DNA from: Amycolatopsis xylanica
GTDB taxonomy: Bacteria > Actinomycetota > Actinomycetes > Mycobacteriales > Pseudonocardiaceae
DNA: 64,000 nucleotides
Assembly: GCF_900107045.1 (NCBI RefSeq)
Contig: NZ_FNON01000001.1
Span: 124,001-188,000 of the forward strand
Direction of reading: 5' to 3'
In this document: positions 52,673 to 60,039 of the stretch, in pieces
Position numbering within the stretch: position 1 is the first letter of the stretch
Layout: every line of letters begins with the position of its first letter
Notes under the pieces: generated by a model
Database searches by the model: none
The model's input: only the letters and a program-made list of their open reading frames with translations
What the model was told of the DNA's origin: nothing
Made by a program: the position numbers and the translations under genes

Positions 52673-53839
52673 TCAGCGATCTCCGGCGCTGAGCAGGGCG
52701 CGGACCCGGTCGAGCGTGGACCGGGCGGTCACGACGCCCGGGCGATCGTGCGCCGCACGCAGGTCGCGCAGGCGCGCCAGCGCCTCGATCACGGCGTCCA
52801 GCGGCGATCCGCTGGTCGTCATGTCGGCTTGGTCTTCCGGCGGGGCGTAGCCCGCGGGTTCCCGCAGGAACGGCGCCACCAGCTTGTTGTGGTGGAAGAC
52901 GGTCGCGGCGCCGTGCCCACGGCAGGCGTCGAGCAGCAGCTCGGCGTTCCCGTGCAGCGACGCAGGCGGCGGACCGGCTTCGAGTTCGCGCACGGCCATG
53001 TCCATTAAGGACTCGGTGGTCACCAGCGACCGCAGTAGCTCCTGGTCTTCTGGTGCGACGTAGGGGTATTTCTCGGTGATCACCCCTTGGTAGAAGGGGT
53101 CGTGGGGTGAGCAGAGGCCGAGCAGCACGTCGATCGCGTTGACCGCGGCGAAGTCGCCCGCGTTCACGCCGCGGAATTCCTGCGAGCCGACGCGATAGCT
53201 TTTGAAGTAGGGCCGGATGTTGTAGAAGAACCGGTCCTTGTCGAGTTCGTTCGCCAGTGCCTGGCTGAAGCGCAGGACGTCGCGCAACGCGGCCACCGCG
53301 TCGGTCAGGTGATAGGTGGCCAGCGGATTCGAGACACCCAGCGCGGGCACGCTGAGCAGCGCGTGCGTGGCGCGGCGGTACGCCATCACGGAAAGTCCGT
53401 TGTACAGCAGGAAAATACGTTCGCTGTCCAGGGTGGTGAAGGTGGCGAACGCCCCGCCGACGGCCCGGTTGCGGATGTTCTGGTGCGAAGCCGCGAACCG
53501 CGGCGCGACCCCGAGCGACGCCCCCAGCGCGAGCGCGAGCGGCGCGAACTGTGCCTGGTCGGGCTCGACCTCGTGGCGGCGGCAGGCGGCGAGGTAGAAA
53601 CCGACCATCCCGAGCAGCTCGTAGCGCGCGTCCGCGTGCTCCGGCAGCTGCCGTTGTTCGGTGATCTTGCCGATCAGCGCGCCGCCGTCGCGTACGAGCG
53701 TGGTCGTCAGATCGTCCACCTCGGCCCGGCCGCGCAGGACGAGCGTCTTTTCGGCGAAGTAGATCTCTTCGAGCTTGGTGTTGAGTCCGGTGAACTCGCC
53801 GCGGATCCAGCGGTCCAGGTCGGTGATCGTCCGTGTCAT
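52673..53839 (-). CDS. PrnB-like (DUF1864) haem-dependent oxygenase-fold protein
   Basis: A 388-aa protein that I place, with moderate confidence, in the DUF1864 family together with PrnB, which rearranges 7-chlorotryptophan in pyrrolnitrin synthesis and is a distant tryptophan-dioxygenase relative. N-terminal DLDRWIRGEFTGLNTKLEE, central AVGGAFATFTTLDSERIFLL and late FHHNKLVAPFLREPAGY are consistent. The candidate haem histidine was not located with certainty. ATG at 53839 starts the conserved region. No halogenase or other pyrrolnitrin gene is adjacent. Confidence 0.58.
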   Translation of the reverse strand: MTRTITDLDRWIRGEFTGLNTKLEEIYFAEKTLVLRGRAEVDDLTTTLVRDGGALIGKITEQRQLPEHADARYELLGMVGFYLAACRRHEVEPDQAQFAPLALALGASLGVAPRFAASHQNIRNRAVGGAFATFTTLDSERIFLLYNGLSVMAYRRATHALLSVPALGVSNPLATYHLTDAVAALRDVLRFSQALANELDKDRFFYNIRPYFKSYRVGSQEFRGVNAGDFAAVNAIDVLLGLCSPHDPFYQGVITEKYPYVAPEDQELLRSLVTTESLMDMAVRELEAGPPPASLHGNAELLLDACRGHGAATVFHHNKLVAPFLREPAGYAPPEDQADMTTSGSPLDAVIEALARLRDLRAAHDRPGVVTARSTLDRVRALLSAGDR

Positions 53840-53916
53840 GGGCCCAGTCTGGGCAGGGCTATGGTCTGCTGGCCAGTACCATTGACAGGCATCTTGATCG
53901 AACCAAAAGGTGGGGC

Positions 53917-54288
53917 ATGGAAGATCGGATCGAGGCCGAGGTGGTCCGCCAGCACGACCTGCTCGCCGCCTGGCTCGGCTCACGGGCCGAGGACAGCGTG
54001 CTGGCCGACCTGCGCGCCGCCCACACGGCCGACTTCATGCTGGTCACCGTCTCCGGCGAGGTTCTGGACCGGGAAGCGCTGCTCACGGCGCTGGCCGGCG
54101 CGGCCAACGCCCAGCCCGGACTGCGCATCGAGATCGCCGAAGTCGTCATCGTCGCCCGGCTCGACGACGCCGTCCTGGTGCGCTTCCTCGAGACGCACGT
54201 GCTGGGGGAGCAGCGGACGGCACGCCGGGTCAGCGCGCTGCTGCGCCCAGGCGGCTGGGCCTATGTCCACGAGACTGCGGTTGGCTGA
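53917..54288 (+). CDS. SnoaL/DUF4440-like small protein
   Basis: A 123-aa protein with the NTF2-like pattern of an N-terminal helix pair (EAEVVRQHDLLAAWLGS) and a sheet region containing DFMLVTVSGEVLDREAL, VVIVARLDDAVLVRF and GWAYVHETAVG. Such folds serve as detoxifying enzymes, cyclases or binding proteins. AAGGTGGGG precedes the ATG. Divergent from the PrnB-like gene. Function unknown. Confidence 0.72.
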   Translation: MEDRIEAEVVRQHDLLAAWLGSRAEDSVLADLRAAHTADFMLVTVSGEVLDREALLTALAGAANAQPGLRIEIAEVVIVARLDDAVLVRFLETHVLGEQRTARRVSALLRPGGWAYVHETAVG

Positions 54289-54318
54289 GTGTCGGACCGC
54301 TGAGATAGAAATAGCCGC

Positions 54319-55062
54319 ATGCGCGACTTCGCCAAGGGCCTCCGGATGTTCGGGCAAGGCCTGGGCATCCTGCTCCGGTCACCCCGGCTGCTGCTGATCG
54401 GTGCGCTGCCCGCGGTGCTGACCACCCTGCTGCTGCTCGGCGGCCTGGTCGCGCTGGCCTACTCGATCGACGACCTGGCCGCATGGGCCACCCCGTTCGC
54501 GGACAGCTGGTCGGCAGGCTGGCAGGCGACGATCAGGGTCACGGTCGGCGTCGCGGTCTTCGCGGCGGCGCTCGCCATCGGCATGATCGGCTTCTCGGCG
54601 CTCACCCTCGCCGTCGGCGGCCCCTTCTACGAGCACATCGCGGAAAAGGTCGAGGACGACCTCGGTGGCGTGCCCGGCGCGGTGGACCTGCCCTGGTGGC
54701 GGCTGCTGGGCATGGGCCTGCGTGACGGCCTGCTCCTGGTGTTGCGTTCGCTGCTGTTCACCATCCCGCTGCTGCTCGCCGGGTTCATCCCGGTCGTGGG
54801 CCAGACCGTGGTCCCGGTCCTGCTGGCGCTGGTGACCGCCTGGTTCCTGGCGCTCGAGCTGATCGCCGTCCCGTTCTACCGGCGCGGGATGGACCTGAAG
54901 CAGCGCGCGGTCCTGCTGCGCAAGCGCCGCGCGCTCGCACTCGGCCTCGGCCTGCCCGCCTCACTGCTCTGCGCGATCCCGCTCGCGGCGATCATCGTGA
55001 TGCCGGTGGCCTTCGTCGGCGGCGTCCTCGTCGCCCGCGAAACCCTCGCCGAATCCGCCTGA
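54319..55062 (+). CDS. EI24/CysZ-like membrane protein
   Basis: A 247-aa protein with four to six helices and the EI24 family features KGLRMFGQGLGILLRSPRLL at the N-terminus, GGPFYEHIAEKVED in the middle and VPFYRRGMDLKQRAVLLRKR near the C-terminus. In proteobacteria the related CysZ is a sulfate transporter; the actinobacterial members have no established role. It starts 30 bases after the SnoaL-like gene and may be co-transcribed. A long palindrome field follows it. Confidence 0.83.
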   Translation: MRDFAKGLRMFGQGLGILLRSPRLLLIGALPAVLTTLLLLGGLVALAYSIDDLAAWATPFADSWSAGWQATIRVTVGVAVFAAALAIGMIGFSALTLAVGGPFYEHIAEKVEDDLGGVPGAVDLPWWRLLGMGLRDGLLLVLRSLLFTIPLLLAGFIPVVGQTVVPVLLALVTAWFLALELIAVPFYRRGMDLKQRAVLLRKRRALALGLGLPASLLCAIPLAAIIVMPVAFVGGVLVARETLAESA

Positions 55063-55096
55063 AACCGTTGGCGCACTGAGGGTCCACACAGGTGTC

Positions 55097-55159
55097 GTGT
55101 CGTCCGTCCAGGTACGCGTGTCGTCCGTCTGTGTACGTGTGTCGTCCGATCAGGTACGG
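55097..55159. repeat. 21-bp tandem repeat, three units
   Basis: Three head-to-tail units beginning GTGTCGTCCG at 55097, 55118 and 55139, each ending around GGTACG or GTACGT. Units differ at three to five positions. Located between the EI24-type gene and the palindrome cluster. Confidence 0.8.
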
Positions 55160-55193
55160 GCCACGCGGCCGCGAACTCCCGCTGGTCAGCGGG

Positions 55194-55254
55194 GGCGTGA
55201 GCGAGGGGATCCCCTGCTGCACCCAACGGAGCAGGGGATCCCCTCGCTCACGCC
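55194..55254. repeat. Long hairpin A, 25-bp perfect stem
   Basis: Arms 55194-55218 and 55230-55254 are perfectly complementary with an 11-base loop. The loop-proximal sequence is the reverse complement of that in hairpins B and C, so A is the same element in the opposite orientation with a different stem body. Confidence 0.85.
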
Positions 55255-55267
55255 TGAAAAGCGTGCA

Positions 55268-55312
55268 CGAGTGGTAACTCTGCTCCGTTAGACGCAGCAG
55301 AGTTACCACTCG
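55268..55312. repeat. Long hairpin B, 17-bp perfect stem
   Basis: Arms 55268-55284 (CGAGTGGTAACTCTGCT) and 55296-55312 pair perfectly around the 11-base loop CCGTTAGACGC. It lies 14 bases after hairpin A. Confidence 0.85.
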
Positions 55313-55465
55313 CGCCGACACAACTCTGATCCGAGCTTGGTCACGCAGCGAGGGGACCCCCGAGTGCTTGCTACGCACTCAAGGGCACCCTCGCTTCACC
55401 GCGCACCCACCTCGAACCCGGCCAAGGAACTCCACACCGACCAGCCCCGGACCTGCCCCTCAAGA

Positions 55466-55489
55466 GAACCGGCCGGAACACTCACGACC
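55466..55489. repeat. Half-copy of the GGTTCTAACC gene-end hairpin
   Basis: These 24 bases are the exact reverse complement of the left arm and centre of the hairpin at 12697-12720; the other arm is missing. It looks like a broken or partly deleted copy. Confidence 0.75.
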
Positions 55490-55607
55490 TGCGAGAGGTT
55501 CCCCCGCTGCATTGAACGCGGCTGGGGAGCCCCTCGTTCAGGTCCGAAAGGCCATGCGCGAGTGGTGACTCCGCTCCGTTGGATGCAGCGGAGTTACCAC
55601 TTCGCGC
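55490..55607. repeat. Hairpins C and D
   Basis: Hairpin C pairs 55561-55575 with 55587-55601 (one mismatch) around the 11-base loop CCGTTGGATGC, and is closely similar to B. Hairpin D (about 55494-55545) is an imperfect stem GAGAGG...CCCCTC around CGCTGCATTGAACGCG. Both lie just upstream of the SWIM gene. Confidence 0.65.
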
Positions 55608-55711
55608 GCGCCCGCCCGTGAGGTCCGCGGGTGTGCGGGCCAAAACTGTCGGTGCCTGCCGCTAGGTTCTGTGTTGTCCCCGCCGAGGTGTCGCCGCAAG
55701 GAGAAAGTACG

Positions 55712-56209
55712 TTGTCTGACTGGGAAAGTTCGAGCTTGGCCCGGGTGCTGCCGCCCGCGTCGCCGCGCAAGCTCGCCAAGGTCCCGTTCGTCGAGCTGGC
55801 CGACGGGCGGGTGCAGGGTGTGGTGTCCAGCGGGTCCGACATCGGGCGGGTGTACGTCTCGTCGGTGCTCGCGGGGACGTTCGAGTTCGCCTGCAGCACC
55901 AACAACAACCGGCCGTGTGGTGGCGCGCGCGGGTCGTTCTGCAACCATATTCTCGCGCTGATCACCGAGGCGGTGCTGCAGTACGGCGCCGAGCGGGTCG
56001 CGCGGTATCTGCGGGTGGAGCCGGATGAGCTGAGCGCCCCGGCGATCAGCGGCGCCATGGTGGACACGCGTCCGTCCCAAGGGGACAGAGGCGCCGCCGC
56101 GGCCGTGTTCAGCCGGTTCCTTCGGCATCTGGCCTATTTGGAACTGGCCCCGTCGACCGCGCCGGTGCCGGAGATGCAGTGGTTTCCTCCGACCAGGGCG
56201 GTGGTCTGA
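55712..56209 (+). CDS. SWIM zinc-finger-like protein (first gene of MoxR/VWA cassette)
   Basis: A 165-aa protein. The start is TTG with AAGGAG eight bases upstream. The metal region is FACSTNNNRPCGGARGSFCNH (about 69-89), which places Cys, Cys, Cys and His like a SWIM finger, but the first pair is spread out rather than the usual CxC. The segment before it (VSSGSDIGRVYVSSV) resembles SWIM-protein N-domains. The stop overlaps the next ATG (TGATG). E. coli yehQ also carries a SWIM finger in a similar operon. It probably recognises nucleic acid or a protein client for the cassette. Confidence 0.72.
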   Translation: MSDWESSSLARVLPPASPRKLAKVPFVELADGRVQGVVSSGSDIGRVYVSSVLAGTFEFACSTNNNRPCGGARGSFCNHILALITEAVLQYGAERVARYLRVEPDELSAPAISGAMVDTRPSQGDRGAAAAVFSRFLRHLAYLELAPSTAPVPEMQWFPPTRAVV

Positions 56210-57582
56210 TGCTGGCCGATCTGTTCACCGAACCCGTCGCGGGGCTCGACGAGGCGCTGGCCGTCGTCGACGCCGTCGACCGCGCGCTGGTGTCCGGGCT
56301 GCTCCGGCCGCAGCAGGCCCAGATCGCCTGCTTGACCCAGCTGGCCGACGCCATGGCCGGTTCGCCGCTGGCCGGGCGGGTCGCCGAAGCGGCCGAGAAG
56401 GCCGCGGCCGGGGTCGCGGGTGAGGAGCATCTTCTCGCGCTCGCCGCCGCGCGTGTCGCGCTGGCGGGCTCGGTGCACGACGCGCTGCTGGCTTGGGTCG
56501 CCGAGGCGATCGGGCGGCCGCTCGATGAGGAGACCGCCGTGGTCACCGCGTCCGGCGAGTCGCCGAATCTGCTCGCGGCCGCCCGATCGTGGCTGACCGA
56601 TCTGGCGCGTGCCGGATGGCAGGGCATCGACCATGACCTCGTTTCCGGTGCGGCGCCGGTGATTTCGGCGTTGCTCCCGGAGCCGGGGCTGCGACGGCTG
56701 GCGGCTCTGCTCGACGGGTTCGCCGCCGAGCTCGCCGCGTCGTGTCCCGGTGCGCGGCTGGACCGTTTCCCGGCACGGCGCTGGGGTGATCTGTGGTCGC
56801 GGGCGATGGTGCTGACATTGTCCGGCACGGCCACCCCGGTGGGCACCGTGACGGGCCGTCTCCTGCCGCTGGGTGTTGACCTGCAAGAGCATTCGACCGC
56901 CGCGCAAGCGCAGGTGCACGCCGTGTTCGAGCCGTCAGACGGCTCCGCGTCGCGGCTGGTGCGGGCCAGTGTGTCCGCGCCGAAGCCGGACACGATCATC
57001 GGCGCCGGGATCTGGCAGCTGCTGCGTCCGCACCTGTCGCTGCTCGCGGCCGTCAGCGAGGGCCGGTCGATGGACATCGACGGCATGCCGATCACGCTCG
57101 AGGGCGACCTGCTCTGGAACGACGAGCATGCCCGCATGGGCGAGCCCGCCGACGCCTTCGCCACCGCGCGGGTCGCGCTGGCCACCGCGACCATGCCGGC
57201 GACGGCGCCGCTGGACCGGCATCCGGCGAGCATCGCCGTGCCGGTTTTCCTTGAGGGATATGACATCGAGGACGAGTCGGCGTTCCGCGTCGCCGGGCAC
57301 CGGCTGCCGGTGGATGTCGACCGTATCCCGGCCGCCGGTCCGCTCACGCCGGAAGCGGTGGCGAAGTCCGGCGCGTGCATCGGCCTGCTGCGGTGGGACT
57401 CGGGCACGTTCCGCCTGCAGCCGCTGGCGGTCGAAACCGTGGTGCGCAAGAAGGTCGCCGCACTCCACGCCGGGGCGTGGGCGGGTGGCACGGCCGACAA
57501 GAACGGGGTCAAGGCGGAGAAGGCCGCCACCGACGCCGCTGCCGTCTTGCGCGAACGAGCCGGAAAGCTGCTGCGGACATGA
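56209..57582 (+). CDS. Cassette protein of unknown function, possibly DUF5691-like
   Basis: A 457-aa, mostly helical N-terminal half (HEAT-like, rich in Ala/Leu) and a C-terminal half with more beta structure (LPLGVDLQEHSTAAQAQVHA, SVSAPKPDTIIGAGIWQLL, GMPITLEGDLLW). No catalytic motif was seen. The ATG overlaps the SWIM stop and the TGA overlaps the VWA start, so it is tightly coupled. I suspect it corresponds to the DUF5691-type partner seen beside SWIM, MoxR and DUF5682 genes in actinobacteria, but could not verify this. Confidence 0.7.
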   Translation: MLADLFTEPVAGLDEALAVVDAVDRALVSGLLRPQQAQIACLTQLADAMAGSPLAGRVAEAAEKAAAGVAGEEHLLALAAARVALAGSVHDALLAWVAEAIGRPLDEETAVVTASGESPNLLAAARSWLTDLARAGWQGIDHDLVSGAAPVISALLPEPGLRRLAALLDGFAAELAASCPGARLDRFPARRWGDLWSRAMVLTLSGTATPVGTVTGRLLPLGVDLQEHSTAAQAQVHAVFEPSDGSASRLVRASVSAPKPDTIIGAGIWQLLRPHLSLLAAVSEGRSMDIDGMPITLEGDLLWNDEHARMGEPADAFATARVALATATMPATAPLDRHPASIAVPVFLEGYDIEDESAFRVAGHRLPVDVDRIPAAGPLTPEAVAKSGACIGLLRWDSGTFRLQPLAVETVVRKKVAALHAGAWAGGTADKNGVKAEKAATDAAAVLRERAGKLLRT

Positions 57583-58916
57583 CCGAATCACACGACAACC
57601 GCCGCCAGGTGCTGTACTGGCGCCTGCTCTCCCGGCTGTTCGACAACGACGAGCAGGCCGCGCTCGAGTCGGCGAGCCTCGCCGTGGTCGAGGACATCGG
57701 CCTGCCCTCCGCGGTGCTCGACCCCTACGCCGGCGTCGACTCCATCGTGCAGCGGTATCCGGACCTGGCCGCCGAATTCGACGGACTGATGCTCCCGGAG
57801 CCCGGGGAAGAACGGGACAAGGCCGCCGAGGTGCGCCGCGCCGCGCTGGCCTCGAAGGTGCTGCTCAACGTCTTCGCCACCGGCTCCGGCTCGGTCACCG
57901 CCGCGCAGCTGTCACGCTGGCAGGCCGACGCGACCTGGCTCAAGCGGGCGCTCGGCTGCGAGGCGGGCGTCCCGAATCCCAGCACGCAGGGCACCGCCGC
58001 CGGGCATCCCACACCGGACCTCAGCACACTGCTCCCGAAGATCGGCGAGATCGAGGCCGACCTCGTCAACCGGATGCAGCTGCGGGAAGTGCTCGCCGAT
58101 CCCGCGCTCGCGGCGAAGCTCACCCCGAGCATGTCGCTGATCGAGCAATTGCTGCGCGACAAGGACAACCTGTCCGGAGTGGCGCTGGCCAACGCGAAGT
58201 CCCTGATCCGCCGCTATGTCGACGAGGTCGCCGAGGTGCTGCGCACCCAGGTCGAGAAGGCGACGGTCGGCGCGCCTGACCACTCGGTCCCGCCCAAGCG
58301 GGTGTTCCGCAACCTCGACCTCGACCGCACCATCTGGCAGAACCTGACCAACTGGAGCCCGGAAGAGGAGCGGCTGTACGTCGACCGCCTCTACTACCGG
58401 CACACCGCGCGCAAGACCACGCCACAGCGGCTGATCGCGGTGATCGACCAGTCCGGCTCGATGGTCGATTCGATGGTCAACTGCGCCATCCTGGCCTCCA
58501 TCTTCGCCGGACTGCCCAAAGTGGACGTTCACCTGATCGCCTACGACACGCAGGCGCTCGACCTCACGCCGTGGGTGCACGATCCGTTCGAGACGTTGCT
58601 GCGCACCAATCTCGGCGGCGGCAACGACGGCATGGTCGCCATGGGGCTGACCCAGCCGAAGATCGCCGAGCCGCGTGACACCGTGGTCGTGTGGATCTCG
58701 GACTTCTACGAGACCAGGGTGGAGCAGCTGTTCGAGAGCATGGCCGCGATCCACCGGTCGGGCGCGAAGTTCATCCCGGTCGGCTCGGTCACCAGCGCCG
58801 GGCGCGGCAGCGTCAACCCGTGGTTCCGCGAGCGGTTCAAAGACCTCGGCACCCCGGTGATCTCCGGCCACATCACCAAGCTCGTCCACGAACTCAAGAC
58901 CTTCCTGACTTCCTGA
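57579..58916 (+). CDS. VWA-domain protein of the MoxR cassette (YehP-like)
   Basis: A 445-aa protein. The first ~270 residues are helical. The von Willebrand A domain has an intact MIDAS: AVIDQSGSMVDS (about 287-298), the Thr in RTNLGGGND and an acidic WISDFYE later. MoxR-type AAA+ proteins insert metal ions or remodel clients through such VWA partners. ATGA overlap with the upstream gene; the MoxR gene follows by 10 bases. Confidence 0.88.
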   Translation: MTESHDNRRQVLYWRLLSRLFDNDEQAALESASLAVVEDIGLPSAVLDPYAGVDSIVQRYPDLAAEFDGLMLPEPGEERDKAAEVRRAALASKVLLNVFATGSGSVTAAQLSRWQADATWLKRALGCEAGVPNPSTQGTAAGHPTPDLSTLLPKIGEIEADLVNRMQLREVLADPALAAKLTPSMSLIEQLLRDKDNLSGVALANAKSLIRRYVDEVAEVLRTQVEKATVGAPDHSVPPKRVFRNLDLDRTIWQNLTNWSPEEERLYVDRLYYRHTARKTTPQRLIAVIDQSGSMVDSMVNCAILASIFAGLPKVDVHLIAYDTQALDLTPWVHDPFETLLRTNLGGGNDGMVAMGLTQPKIAEPRDTVVVWISDFYETRVEQLFESMAAIHRSGAKFIPVGSVTSAGRGSVNPWFRERFKDLGTPVISGHITKLVHELKTFLTS

Positions 58917-58926
58917 AAGGCACGAC

Positions 58927-60039
58927 ATGTCCGACCTGTTGCGCGCACCAGCCGAGCTCAAGTACGCCGAAGAGCTGGACTGGCTCGAGTCCGTCGACGA
59001 CGGCCCCAAGCCGTTCGCCTGGCGCCTGTCCCCGAAGATGCTGCGGCTGTTCATCCTCGGCTCCGAGCGGGCCGACTGGCTCGACCGCGAGATCGCGCAG
59101 AAGTGGTTCGGCGAGCGCAGCATCGTCGAGCGGGCCATCGTCACGCTCGCCTCCGACCGCGGCCTGCTGCTGATCGGCGACCCCGGCACCGGCAAGAGCT
59201 GGCTCGCCGAGCTGCTCGCCGCCGCGATCTCACGGAACTCCACGCTGGTCGTGCAGGGCACGGCGGGCACCACCGAGGACCACATCAAGTACTCGTGGAA
59301 CGTGTCGATGGTCATCGCCAAGGGCCAGTCCCGCGAGTCGATGATCCCGTCGCCGATCATGACCGCGATGGAGGCCGGTTCGATCGGGCGCTTCGAGGAG
59401 CTCACCCGCTCCACCAGCGACGTGCAGGACGCGCTGATCTCGATCCTGTCCGAGAAGTACATCTCGGTGCCGGAGCTGGACAGCGACAGCATCGTCTTCG
59501 CCAAGCCGGGCTTCTCGATCATCGCCACCGCCAACAGCCGCGACCGGGGCGTCAACGACCTGTCGTCCGCGCTCAAGCGGCGCTTCAACTTCGTCCGCAT
59601 CCCGGTGGTGACCAACAAGAAGAGCGAGACCGAGATCGTCCGCTTCCGCACCGAGGAACTGCTGCGCCGTCACCAGATCGAGCTGGACGTGCCGCCGACG
59701 CTGCTCGACGTGCTGCTGCGCAGCTTCGGCGACCTGCGTGCCGCCGCGGTCTCGGCGGGCAGCGACGACGAGAAGCTGGAGTCCGCGCTCTCCACCGCGG
59801 AGCAGATCGGCGTGCTCGAAGACGCGATCCTGCACAGCAACTTCTTCGGCGAGCGCGCGCTGACCGCCCGCACGCTCGCCTCCTCGCTCGTCGGTTCGCT
59901 GGCCCGGCGCGAACCGGAGGATCTGGCCATCTTCAACAAGTACCTGCATGGCGTGGTCGAACCACGCAGCAAGGACGAGGGCGGGGACTGGCCGGAGTTC
60001 CTGGAGGGTGGTCGCGACGCGATCGCCACCTTGTCATGA
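58927..60039 (+). CDS. MoxR-type AAA+ ATPase (YehL-like)
   Basis: A 370-aa AAA+ protein. Walker A is GDPGTGKSW (about 84-92); the helix-2 insert and sensor regions read SIGRFEELTRSTSDVQDALI and IIATANSRDRGVNDLSSALK with the arginine finger region KRRFNFVRIP. A MoxR-type lid follows. It is the motor of the cassette, coupling ATP hydrolysis to the VWA partner. GAAAGGC before the ATG; the stop overlaps the next start (ATGA). Confidence 0.9.
   Translation: MSDLLRAPAELKYAEELDWLESVDDGPKPFAWRLSPKMLRLFILGSERADWLDREIAQKWFGERSIVERAIVTLASDRGLLLIGDPGTGKSWLAELLAAAISRNSTLVVQGTAGTTEDHIKYSWNVSMVIAKGQSRESMIPSPIMTAMEAGSIGRFEELTRSTSDVQDALISILSEKYISVPELDSDSIVFAKPGFSIIATANSRDRGVNDLSSALKRRFNFVRIPVVTNKKSETEIVRFRTEELLRRHQIELDVPPTLLDVLLRSFGDLRAAAVSAGSDDEKLESALSTAEQIGVLEDAILHSNFFGERALTARTLASSLVGSLARREPEDLAIFNKYLHGVVEPRSKDEGGDWPEFLEGGRDAIATLS

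Larger units (their letters stand above)
55063..55711. other. 650-bp non-coding palindrome field
   Basis: No gene was supported here. In order it holds a three-unit tandem repeat (55097), hairpins A (55194) and B (55268), a nested inverted repeat around GAGTGC-7-GCACTC near 55351, the half-copy of the gene-end hairpin (55466), hairpins D and C, and finally the AAGGAG ribosome site and promoter region of the SWIM gene. Confidence 0.7.
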
